This document shows positions 20,395-28,835 of a stretch of DNA of 64,000 nt, piece by piece. The position numbers and the translations under genes were made by a program. Position 1 is the first letter of the stretch; the number at the start of each line of letters is the position of its first letter. Source of the stretch: Yarrowia lipolytica (taxonomy: Eukaryota > Ascomycota > Dipodascomycetes > Dipodascales). The stretch lies in assembly GCF_001761485.1 (NCBI RefSeq), contig NC_090774.1:2852001-2916000 (forward strand), given 5' to 3'. The notes under the pieces are model-generated. The model worked only from the letters and a program-made list of their open reading frames with translations, ran no database searches and had not been told where the DNA came from.

Positions 20395-21035
20395 AATTAA
20401 TGCATGTATATATTATGACTGGCGTTTGTAGTGGTTGTATCGTAGTCTTAAGTGTGAGATAGAATGTAGAGTCAGAGGCACATCCGCAGAAAGACAAGAC
20501 CAAAGAGAGGGACCAATGAGTGAGATTGTGCAAGAGAGAGAAAGAGAACCAGTTACAAATACAAGTACCTTTGTTACAAGTACTTGTACTTGTACATACT
20601 CATCTACCTCTTCTATAGACCTTTTTATGCTACTGTACTTGTAGTAGTTGATACTCACTTATACCTTCAGTTCCCGCCCACAAGAATGATAACAATATAT
20701 AATCCGGAATACTCATCTAAGGGAGCCAAAAATTTCCAAGGTGGCTCTAGCTGGCTCAAACATCTCAAAAATCGAATATCTTAGAGATCTGACCAATTTT
20801 GTCCGACTAACGATCTCCCCGTCTACCTTGACAACCGAGAGTATTAGAACAGTATATTTCAGAATCTCCAGAGATGAAATGACAGTTTAAGCTGATTCTA
20901 AGACATTGGTTTATTCTATTCATACACCGGTGTTGGTACTTGGTGGTCTTGAATATCCCCGAAAACACCTCCAAAATTTAGCAGCACGTGACTTATATGG
21001 CCGTATATGTAGGTCCAATGAATTTTAGTGTCAAT
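20395..21035. other. Intergenic, scaffold gene to 5S
   Basis: It contains a dense TACTTGTA/TACAAGTA cluster at about 20555-20600 and the immediate 5' flank of the 5S gene. No tRNA is seen directly upstream of the 5S. Confidence 0.6.
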
Positions 21036-21155
21036 GGTTGCGGCCATATCCTGGTGAAAATACGGCTTCCCGTCCGATCAGCCATAGTCAAGCACCAGAG
21101 AGCCTAGTTAGTATTGTAGTGGGAGACCATACGAGAATCCTGGGTGCTGCAATCT
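21036..21155 (+). rRNA. 5S ribosomal RNA, stand-alone
   Basis: The start GGTTGCGGCCATATC, the inner CCCGTCCGATCA, the AGTGGGAGACCATACG stretch and the end GGGTGCTGCAATC match fungal 5S rRNA, with total length near 120 nt. The inner part includes the TFIIIA/TFIIIC control region typical of 5S genes. A run of nine T follows as the RNA polymerase III stop. No rDNA repeat and no tRNA lie nearby, so this is a dispersed copy rather than one of the tRNA-5S fusions known in Yarrowia. Confidence 0.95.
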
Positions 21156-21163
21156 TTTTTTTT
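21155..21163 (+). terminator. RNA polymerase III terminator of the 5S gene
   Basis: Nine consecutive T directly after the conserved 5S 3' end. Confidence 0.9.
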
Positions 21164-21278
21164 GCTTCGATTAAAGGCTTCTGATTTTTGTCTCACAGAA
21201 TAAAAACGAATAATGCCGAGATTTCGAAAATTGTGAATCTGAAAGCTGTATATGTTGAACCAATGCTTGTCGCCGTTT

Positions 21279-21320
21279 CTCGCTTTTTTCCCTTTTTTCC
21301 CTTTTTTCCCTTTTTGTCCC
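21279..21320. repeat. Pyrimidine tract with 10-bp units
   Basis: About four copies of CTTTTTTCCC-like units between 5S and the YEA4-like gene. It is a strand-asymmetric pyrimidine run. Confidence 0.7.
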
Positions 21321-21466
21321 CGGTTTTTCCCAATTTATCCGGAATTAGTAATCTTTTTGGCGTTAATCAGAATTAATTGGCAAAAAATCAACACCACCAC
21401 AAATGACTAACATGCAGCCCCCGTCAGACCATAAATCCTTTCTACCCCTTCTTTGCCTTTTCTAAA

Positions 21467-21543
21467 CACGTGCGACTAACCCTCATCACGTGATTGACAC
21501 GTTTTCACTAGCCACGACGCTAACAAAGGGCGTACCCTAACCC
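21467..21543 (+). promoter_or_regulatory. CACGTG boxes and CTAACCC sites upstream of YEA4-like gene
   Basis: CACGTG stands at 21467-21472 and again inside TCACGTGA at 21486-21493. Between them is CGACTAACCC (21473-21482), nine of ten bases of the reverse complement of the Yarrowia telomere repeat. A second ACCCTAACCC lies at 21534-21543. CACGTG is the Cbf1-type site; CTAACCC is bound by Tbf1/Tay1-type Myb proteins. Binding here is inference. Confidence 0.45.
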
Positions 21544-21602
21544 GACATACATAATCTACGTTCAGACATGCAGCACCTGTGTGGCACTCTATCAAATCAA
21601 CC

Positions 21603-22715
21603 ATGGATCATAAGAGGCAAGTGACCCAAAGAGGAGGGACCACAGACGCAAATTGCGGGACAGAAGTGCACAAGGAGTCACGTGACACAACCGCGATGGT
21701 CGCCGCCTCGGTTTCGATAGGTGCGATGGAATGGGTTGGAATTGCAACTTTGATTTTCGGTGGATGTTGTTCCAACGTGTTCACTTTGGAGGCTATTGTC
21801 AAGGACATTCCCGATTCGGGGTCACTGATCACGTTTGTTCAGTTTCTGTTTGTGTCGATTGAGGGTCTGTTTCACTTTGTGGACTTTTCACAGCCCTTTT
21901 TCCTCAAGCCCTCAAAGGCTCCTTACTCGCGATGGACGGTATCTGTGCTGTTGTTTTTCCTCGTTTCGGTTATCAACAACTACGTGTGGAAGCTGCACAT
22001 TTCGGTGCCCTTGCACATCATTTTCAGGTCTGGAGGAACAGTTATAACCATGTTACTGGGGGTCATCAAGGGAAAGAAGTACACCAGAGGACAAGTATTG
22101 TCTGTAGCAATACTGACGGTCGGAGTCATTCTCGCCACCTTCTCGCAGGCACCTAATAAAGACTCAAAGCAGAAGGCTACCACGACGCAGTTTGTGCTTG
22201 GAATTGTGCTCCTTCTGGTCGCTGCTATTCTGTCTTCGTTCCAGGGTCTGTTTTCCGAAGTGACATACTCGAAATATGGAGGCAACTGGCGTGAATCCTT
22301 GTTCTACACCCATTTCTTGTCTCTGCCACTGTTTGCTCCATTGGCAAGCGATATCATTCGTCAATTTGGCAGTGTATGGGGAGCTCATCCAAGACTCCAC
22401 TTTGAGACTCTGGGCTACGACTTGCATGTCTCCAGAGCCTTCATGTGGCTCATGCTAAATGCGACGACGCAGTATCTGTGCATCCGAGGAGTCAACAAAC
22501 TGAGCGGAGCCACCTCGGCTCTCACGGTTGGTATTGTGCTCAACGTGCGCAAGTTTGTGTCTCTGCTGCTTTCGGTGGTGCTCTTTGGCAACTCGCTGTC
22601 CAGTCTAACCATTCTGGGAACCGTGCTGCTGTTCATAGGTGCTGGACTCTACTCTTTTGAGGGACGAAAGGCCGCCGAACGAGCCAAGTTGGCCAAGGCC
22701 GACAAGGACAAATAA
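21603..22715 (+). CDS. YEA4: UDP-GlcNAc-type nucleotide-sugar transporter (YEA4-like)
   Basis: A 370-residue multi-pass membrane protein of the UAA/SLC35B family. These exchange cytosolic UDP-sugars for UMP across ER or Golgi membranes; Yea4 and human SLC35B4 carry UDP-GlcNAc (and UDP-xylose). About ten hydrophobic segments begin at IGAMEWVGIATLIFGGCCSN. Family marks include FVQFLFVSIEGL, the NNYVWKLHISVPLHIIFRS stretch, LGVIKGKKYT between segments, and the distal SALTVGIVLNVRKFVSLLLS. The C-terminus is lysine-rich (RAKLAKADKDK), compatible with ER retrieval. The ATG at 21603 has an ACCATGG context; the longer open frame starts only with GTG. The N-terminal 40 residues are polar and poorly conserved in character. 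Confidence 0.88.
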   Translation: MDHKRQVTQRGGTTDANCGTEVHKESRDTTAMVAASVSIGAMEWVGIATLIFGGCCSNVFTLEAIVKDIPDSGSLITFVQFLFVSIEGLFHFVDFSQPFFLKPSKAPYSRWTVSVLLFFLVSVINNYVWKLHISVPLHIIFRSGGTVITMLLGVIKGKKYTRGQVLSVAILTVGVILATFSQAPNKDSKQKATTTQFVLGIVLLLVAAILSSFQGLFSEVTYSKYGGNWRESLFYTHFLSLPLFAPLASDIIRQFGSVWGAHPRLHFETLGYDLHVSRAFMWLMLNATTQYLCIRGVNKLSGATSALTVGIVLNVRKFVSLLLSVVLFGNSLSSLTILGTVLLFIGAGLYSFEGRKAAERAKLAKADKDK

Positions 22716-23473
22716 CTTGTAATATATTTATATCATGGTGGGTTACAACTGGATGAGGGTAGGACAAGAGGTAAGAGATCGAGTCATGCAAGACTTGGAT
22801 CTGAGATCTGAACATTGATGGTGTCTCTGGACACAAGAAGCGGGAGAGAGACAGCCAATGCACAGTAGCCATGGTAAAGAATTGAAGGTGTATGTACTGG
22901 ATGAGCCACTCTGAGAAGGGTTTTTAATTGAAGGTAGTAAAAGTACTGACAGAATCAATTGTCAGGCTGGACTATCTGCTGCAAATTTGTAGCACAATCC
23001 ACGAGTACAGTGTACATTCAACAGAATAGTATGACTCCTATGACTACCATTGATAACTCTTAAGACAACACATGAAAACAGTTTTCCAATTCAAGCATAG
23101 CTGAGATACTCAAAGAAAGAACAGCTCGGCTCATTTCCCCCCATTATCTAGTTTTAGTCATTGGCAAAGGACTCCTTCAATTCATTAGAGATGCTACACT
23201 GGATATTTGAACTTTTACTTAAGACACTACACCATATCACTCCTTTTTCGTAATTCTAGCTCGAAAAACACGTATAATATCTCTCCTTCCTCTCTCTATT
23301 ATTAATCAACTTTTTTCTCATTTTTCCCGAATTAATCCAATAATTCAACCAATTTCCCTCGAAATAAATATCCCGTCCCACCTTGTTCACGCACTGCGCG
23401 AACCTTCTTAGGTTGAGTTATTTCCGAAGATGTTGTGTCGAAAAGTCAACACCCAAACAAAACAACACAACAG
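22716..23473. other. Intergenic YEA4-like / ANY1-like
   Basis: About 760 bp of AT-rich sequence with a pyrimidine-rich run near 23240-23350, typical of a promoter. Nothing else was recognised except the small upstream frame listed below. Confidence 0.55.
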
Positions 23474-23498
23474 ATGTCGGAAACCGCAGAACAGCTAG
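23430..23498 (+). promoter_or_regulatory. Possible upstream ORF overlapping ANY1 start
   Basis: An ATG at 23430 opens a 22-codon frame that ends at TAG 23496-23498, past the ANY1 ATG at 23474 and in another frame. If the mRNA starts before 23430, scanning ribosomes that use it would miss the ANY1 start. Confidence 0.4.
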
Positions 23499-24514
23499 GC
23501 GAGAAAATCGGCGACTCGGTGGGCGCTCTGGGCGCCGTTGCAGCCATGGTGGCGACCGAGGACATGGGCTGGCCGGGCTTTCTGCTCTCCTACATCACGA
23601 TCAGCAACTTCATGGGTCTGACGCTGGTGACCTCTCCGGTGACATCCTATGGAGACACACTGGTGGCAATTCGACGCAAAAAGTCGTCGGCGGGCTTCAG
23701 TATTGACGTCTGTGGCATCATGCTGGTGTCGTCGATTCTACGTGTCATGTTCTGGTTCGGACGACCGTTTGAGCTCTCTCTACTGGTCCAGTCAATCGTC
23801 ATGATCATCATGCACCTGTTTCTGCTCAAGTACGCTCTGCAGTACCGACCTCGAGCCGATGAACGCGACATTGAGCTCGGAAACATGAGCACCGCCGCGT
23901 CTGCCTCAGCTGAAAAGACCACTCCTCCGGGATCAGACACCGAACGAGTGCTGGAGTTTCTGGGACTCCTGGGACCCCTGAAGGCCACGTACGCAGCCGT
24001 GAAGCACGCCATCTCGCCGGAAACCTACCGGTCGGAGCACAGACAGCAGTTTGCTCGATCCGTTTCCTCAGCGTTCAAGTCCAGAGGCAAGTCTCTGTAC
24101 CCTGACCTGCACACGTCGTCCTCGAGACCGTTCAACTTCTGGAACTGGAGCAACGACGACCTGTACTGGTCCTTCCTTGTCAAGTTTTCCGTGTGGCTAG
24201 TCATTTTGCAGTTTCTGTTTGGCTCCTACCCCATCTACGTGGATTCCATTGGAGCCATTGGGCTGCTGATCGAGGCAGTTCTGCCTCTACCCCAAATCAT
24301 CAAAAACCACCAGCGACAGAGTGTCGATGGGTTCCGACTGTCGCTGCTGGTATCATGGCTAGGAGGAGACTTGGCCAAGCTGGCGTACTTCCTTTCTGGA
24401 AAAGCAGAGATCTCGTCGCAGTTCATCATGTGCTCAGTCATCCAGACATCTCTGGACTGCTTTGTCGGCGTCCAGTATCTTTACTTTCAGTGGAAAAACA
24501 GATCCAAGAATTAA
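23474..24514 (+). CDS. ANY1: PQ-loop membrane protein, ANY1/CFS1-like
   Basis: A 346-residue protein with two hydrophobic halves of about three to four segments each, split by a charged loop (about 130-220). The first half holds LVTSPVTSYGDTLVAIRRKK followed by SSAGFSIDVCG. The second holds the clearer PQ motif, VLPLPQIIKNHQRQSVDGF. Size and layout match yeast Any1/Cfs1 and SLC66A2 (PQLC1), Golgi/endosomal proteins that set membrane phospholipid asymmetry and whose loss bypasses P4-ATPase flippases. The ATG at 23474 is chosen because the frame before it has no other ATG. The family call is firm; the role is taken from relatives. Confidence 0.85.
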   Translation: MSETAEQLGEKIGDSVGALGAVAAMVATEDMGWPGFLLSYITISNFMGLTLVTSPVTSYGDTLVAIRRKKSSAGFSIDVCGIMLVSSILRVMFWFGRPFELSLLVQSIVMIIMHLFLLKYALQYRPRADERDIELGNMSTAASASAEKTTPPGSDTERVLEFLGLLGPLKATYAAVKHAISPETYRSEHRQQFARSVSSAFKSRGKSLYPDLHTSSSRPFNFWNWSNDDLYWSFLVKFSVWLVILQFLFGSYPIYVDSIGAIGLLIEAVLPLPQIIKNHQRQSVDGFRLSLLVSWLGGDLAKLAYFLSGKAEISSQFIMCSVIQTSLDCFVGVQYLYFQWKNRSKN

Positions 24515-24677
24515 CTTGCATTCATTAATTAGATATTTATACACATAGACATTAATACCACCATTATGATAGATTATGAGATGTCGCCTACAGTGCATGT
24601 ACAGGTTATTCGGAGTTTGGATGATTAGATGTAGTTGTCTATGATAAATAAATAATGCGACACGTGATCTATGACAG

Positions 24678-25964
24678 TTACTGCTCCAAAGGATCAGTTT
24701 CGTCCTGGGAGGCCAGGAAGATTTTGTTGCCAATAATGCCGTCACGGATGGAGCCGAGAACACAAATCAGCGTAAAGAGACAGACCATGACGCCCGAAAT
24801 GCCGCTAATGATTCTGAATGCAAGAGAATCCAGCTCGACGCCCATTCGGGCGGTTCCCAGGGCAAAGGTGCCCAGCGGGAAAGTCAGGCCCCACCAACCA
24901 ATGGCAAACTGCTTGGGAGGAGTGTAGGCCAAGCACGTGAAGGCCACAAAGAGCCAGAAGAAGGCAAAGCCCTGGAGAAAGAGGGCGATGAAGATGCCGA
25001 GGAACTCGTAGAACTGCGTGAAAACTACCCGGCTAGCGGTGTTGGTCAGCTGGCCCATCACCTCTGCATCCAGAGCGTCGTTGGGGAACTGTCTGAGCAG
25101 GTACTTTTGGGCGGCACTGGACATGAGCAGAATACCGAATGAGCCTTGGCCCAGAGGGCCCACGGGCAAAAAGTTGGAGATGACAAGAGCCGGGGGGACC
25201 ATGCCGATGGACAATAGACGCCAGAGGTACACGGTGACAAACCCAAAGGCGAGACACTGACCGTTGGCCCAGAGCATGATGCAGACGACGAGCTGGAGGC
25301 CCTGGAGGTGGTGGGGGACGTTATCCCAGAAGAGGGTACCTGTAGCGGCACAGACGACCACAGACACGATGGGAAGAATCATGGTGGCGTTGAGCATGGT
25401 GGCGGTTCGTTTGTGGAGGTAGAACATGGACACGGCGACTCCCCAGCAAGTGGCCAGAGACATGACCACGTTGAACCACCAGAGAATGTAGCATGCAAGC
25501 CATCCGTCCTGGCCCCAGATGTTGTGGATCATGTTGATGGTGGTGCAGAAGGCCATGGGGATGCAGCCCAGAAAGGTCGATTGGCCGGGGTGTTTGAGCA
25601 TTTTCATAAACTGCTTGGGGAAGAGCACAAACCGGGCGCAAAACAGGACGGAGAAGACTCCCAGCATGCCCAAAGAAATGGCCCAGATGACCTCGCCCAG
25701 AATCTCCAGCCATCGCGCGTGGAATGGATACGTGTACAGAATGCCTCCGGACACGCCCACGCCCATGACCGACGCAAACCACGCGGGGCTAAAGTACTTG
25801 ATACGCAGCATCAGATAGGACATTTCTGGCCGGCTCTTGTCGTTGGTTGCGTCTGGCGACGATGCGATGTGGTTGGAGCCCTTTCCCTGGGTCTCCTGGG
25901 ACGACGTTGTTGGAGCAGGAGCCATTTCGAGGTCGGTCATTGCTCGTGGTTGAGGTGTGGTCAT
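24678..25964 (-). CDS. SSU1: Sulfite efflux pump, SSU1-type (TDT family)
   Basis: A 428-residue plasma-membrane transporter of the tellurite-resistance/dicarboxylate (TDT) family with about ten hydrophobic segments. Stretches close to yeast Ssu1 are SVMGVGVSGGILYTYPFHAR near the first segment, FLPVGPLGQGSFGILLMSSA in the middle, and WWGLTFPLGTFALGT late in the protein. Ssu1 exports sulfite and protects against SO2. The alternative within the family is a malate/dicarboxylate carrier (Mae1), but the MGVG...YPF.ARW and GQGSFG signatures favour the sulfite branch. The first 50 residues are a polar cytosolic tail. It is convergent with the ANY1-like gene, with only 163 bp between. Upstream, an AAACTGTGG box and a CACGTG box resemble sulfur-regulon sites. 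Confidence 0.85.
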   Translation of the reverse strand: MTTPQPRAMTDLEMAPAPTTSSQETQGKGSNHIASSPDATNDKSRPEMSYLMLRIKYFSPAWFASVMGVGVSGGILYTYPFHARWLEILGEVIWAISLGMLGVFSVLFCARFVLFPKQFMKMLKHPGQSTFLGCIPMAFCTTINMIHNIWGQDGWLACYILWWFNVVMSLATCWGVAVSMFYLHKRTATMLNATMILPIVSVVVCAATGTLFWDNVPHHLQGLQLVVCIMLWANGQCLAFGFVTVYLWRLLSIGMVPPALVISNFLPVGPLGQGSFGILLMSSAAQKYLLRQFPNDALDAEVMGQLTNTASRVVFTQFYEFLGIFIALFLQGFAFFWLFVAFTCLAYTPPKQFAIGWWGLTFPLGTFALGTARMGVELDSLAFRIISGISGVMVCLFTLICVLGSIRDGIIGNKIFLASQDETDPLEQ

Positions 25965-26002
25965 GTTTATCGCTGCTCGAAATCGATGGTAGGTGTTGTT
26001 TA

Positions 26003-26011
26003 AAACTGTGG
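26003..26011. promoter_or_regulatory. AAACTGTGG (Met31/Met32-like) box
   Basis: An exact AAACTGTGG lies 39 bp upstream of the SSU1 ATG. In yeast this is the core site of the sulfur regulators Met31/Met32. It is close to the start and may lie in the leader. Confidence 0.4.
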
Positions 26012-26512
26012 CGGTGGCTGCACTTTAATACTTTGCTAATTAGACGCAATCAGAGCGGATGTGGACTAGGGTTTTGCCCAAGGGGGCAACGGACTTGTGG
26101 CGAGTGGGGGTTAGCCACCACATTGCTAAACCTTGGACCAACCTTGCCGGATGTAGGGAGGGATACGGACGACAGGCGGTAGAGTGATACCTCGGATGTT
26201 CAGTGCCAACAAAAAACATATTAATCGTCTCTGGAAATTTTTCTCATCATTTTGATACTAACAAACCCCCTCTGACCCTCATCATCGCAGTTTGCAACCC
26301 GCCACAAAACGCCACCTTCACTCGTATCGAAGTGGCTCTCTCTAGCCACTCATCTCTGCCAACTCTAACTGTGCGCACAAAAAAAGTCTGATTCGAAAAT
26401 TTTAAAAAAACCCGAGCCACACGTAACGGTGGGGCTTGACAACAGGGCAGCTCCAGTATGCTCTAGACACAGCCAATCAAAAGCCCAATAGATCGAATAA
26501 AATCAAACTAGT

Positions 26513-26518
26513 CACGTG
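26513..26518. promoter_or_regulatory. CACGTG (Cbf1-like) box upstream of SSU1
   Basis: GTCACGTGAC palindrome about 550 bp before SSU1. It is a Cbf1/bHLH-type site. Confidence 0.4.
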
Positions 26519-27632
26519 ACCGAAGAAAAAATAAACCACCGCCCATCGCCGCCCAACTAAGGTCACAACTAAAAACTACCCCAACCAACTTCCCCTCATT
26601 ACTTTCTCCACCGCCCTCAGCTCTCAATGTGCATTTTCGCATATTCAGTAAAATTAAAATTTTAAAAAAAATAAATTAAAAAAATTAATGCACTGTCGGC
26701 AGCCCGGGCTGATAGCCGAAAGAATGTCTAAGCGATTGTACTACACAAATAGAGGAAGAACATAACAAGAAAATGAACCAATCAAAAGTCCGAAAGGTCG
26801 ATAAACAACGATCCGATATTAGTTGCGCTTATCGCATGTTGGTATTAATATCTATTCTTTTTTTCCCACCCAATTACACATTAAAGTTGTCTTGAGGACC
26901 CGCTTGTGGCTGACCCCCCCACGCCACAATGCGGAGTTAAGTACAGAAATAACCCGAGACCCACATCCGGAAGAGCGCCAAGCCAAGCCGTTGTGGCGGT
27001 GCAATGCCAGAAGACTCATATTAAACCATATGACAGTCTCAAGGATTGAAGAAGACTTGCGGACGTGTTAGAGCCATACATTAGAGCACCTGCCCAAGCC
27101 ACATGTGCTTCTCGCTGGTGGATGGATGTGGCTGAAAGCAGCAGAACATGACAATAACGTATCACAACAAATAGCAACCATAGTGAGAGTGGCCATACTG
27201 CGTTTCAACTCAATTAATGCCGTCTGTTGCCGTGTGGAAACTGTAGCCGTATGATATGCACTGCACGTACAGGTCGGAGACCCACCTCCGACAGTATGCA
27301 TCGTACAGTACGAGTAGCAACTTCTGAACTCTTCGATGATACCATCGGGAATAGCTCCAACAGAAGCTTCGACTCGTCATCACCATAGCCTTTCACCTCG
27401 TAGACACATGTAGGCACTTCAAGAAGCCTGGGATCGTGAAAAATGTAGGTTGAGATTGAGAGAATTGACGTGATGAGACAGACATGAACATGAGACATAT
27501 GCAAGACACACATTGCTAAAGGTACGAGCTGAGACACTCATGTGACAATGGTACGCAGGGTCAGGGTCATCACGCCCAACTCCCAGATCACTCTCGTCCT
27601 TGTCTCAGACAAAAAACCACCCGTTGCTCCAG

Positions 27633-28835
27633 CTACACATGCAGACTCTTGTTGACCTCTATCTGTTGAGCTTCAAACGTGGTTGTCTGAAGCACGGAGC
27701 CCTCCACGCGCTCCCACAGGAGCCGATCCAACAGGTACTCGTGCATCAGATTGAAGGCAATCGATGCCACGGACCACTTGGGCTTGCCCACTATCGTAAC
27801 CATACGACACTGGGGGTACCGTCGCACAATCGCGAGGTCCGAGGGCTCGGAGATGTCAGCAAGCCGAAGATGAGTAACAGAGGCAACGGGATGAATCTGG
27901 GAAATCAACCGGGTTTCTTCTTTGGTGCCAGAAGTCGTATGTGTGAAATGGTAGTACAACTCGAGAGTAGTGAGTCGAGGAGCAACAATGGAGTTGAGAA
28001 AGGCGACTGGGATGGTCCGAATGCACTTGATTCGAAGATGAGTGAGGTTGGGGAAGTGTAGAGCCACGTGAGTAGGAGTGTTATCGTCCGTTTCGTCATC
28101 TAACCACACACGAGAAACAGCAATACCAGGAACTTCCAGAAACTCCAGACCCTGAAGTCTGCTCAGGTATTGCAAGGAGGGCTTGGTGGAATCGCTATTG
28201 GTGAGTCGGAGCTGCTTGAGCTTGAGCTGTTCACAGACTTGGTCCTCGGGGAACTCGTAAATGTCCAGAGAGAAGACTCTTTGAACAATGTGTTCCACAG
28301 AGATTGGTACGTGACACCATGCGTCTATGGCGACCTTGACCCCCGGGTTCTCCCGCATGTACAAGTCCATGATCCGCAGAGACCGCACCACCTCCATGGA
28401 GCCACAGCCCTTGACCACCAGCTCGACATTGCGCACGTTGGGGTACTTTTCGCGGTCGAGAAACTTTTGGTCAAAGTTGGGGGTCGTCAGAACGAGATTG
28501 TGCACGAGCCCGTTGGGGTGAACCGTGTCTCTTGATCGCATCTGTCGGTTGAGCTTGTCGCGGAAGTTGTTGGGTCCCTTTTGCGTGTGGAACATGGCCA
28601 GTTTTGTGTGTGCTTCCCGCTCAAACAACACAAAACGGTGGTTGTAGCTCAGAGAGGGCATCATGACCCCCCAGAGCTTGGGAGCTACCACCTGGTACAT
28701 GTAGCGGCTGGTCTGGGCGAGGGCCACCAGAGTGAGTTCATCCTGGCCCGCCAGGATCATCTCGAGCACCTCTGGAGGGACGTTCATGGCGTTGTGTGGT
28801 TGTGGGGAAGAGGAGTTTAGGTTCTGATTATGCAT
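27633..28835 (-). CDS. F-box-like protein with leucine-rich C-terminal region
   Basis: I do not recognise an orthologue. The protein is 400 residues from the ATG at 28835, or 384 from the ATG at 28787 (MNVPPEVLEMIL), which has a better context. The N-terminus fits a short F-box: VPPEVLEMILAGQDELTLVA, then LAQTSRYMYQVVAPKLWGVM, the usual Pro-x-Glu/hydrophobic helix followed by the ..S+.....A..LW pattern. The rest has loosely spaced leucine/hydrophobic strands (NVRNVELVVKGCGS, LKQLRLTNSDS, LEFLEVPGIAV, LTHLRIKCI, LTTLELYY, VTHLRLADIS), like an irregular leucine-rich repeat that would choose substrates for an SCF ubiquitin ligase. Both the F-box call and the role are family inference. Confidence 0.75.
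   Translation of the reverse strand: MHNQNLNSSSPQPHNAMNVPPEVLEMILAGQDELTLVALAQTSRYMYQVVAPKLWGVMMPSLSYNHRFVLFEREAHTKLAMFHTQKGPNNFRDKLNRQMRSRDTVHPNGLVHNLVLTTPNFDQKFLDREKYPNVRNVELVVKGCGSMEVVRSLRIMDLYMRENPGVKVAIDAWCHVPISVEHIVQRVFSLDIYEFPEDQVCEQLKLKQLRLTNSDSTKPSLQYLSRLQGLEFLEVPGIAVSRVWLDDETDDNTPTHVALHFPNLTHLRIKCIRTIPVAFLNSIVAPRLTTLELYYHFTHTTSGTKEETRLISQIHPVASVTHLRLADISEPSDLAIVRRYPQCRMVTIVGKPKWSVASIAFNLMHEYLLDRLLWERVEGSVLQTTTFEAQQIEVNKSLHV

Larger units (their letters stand above)
25965..27632. other. Intergenic upstream of SSU1
   Basis: About 1.67 kb. It contains the Met31/32-like box (26003-26011), a CACGTG box (26513-26518), an A/T-only block at about 26649-26690, and no credible gene. Confidence 0.5.

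Noticed and set aside
21036-21155. Part of a tRNA-5S fused gene
   Set aside because: No tRNA A/B-box or cloverleaf is present in the sequence just upstream.
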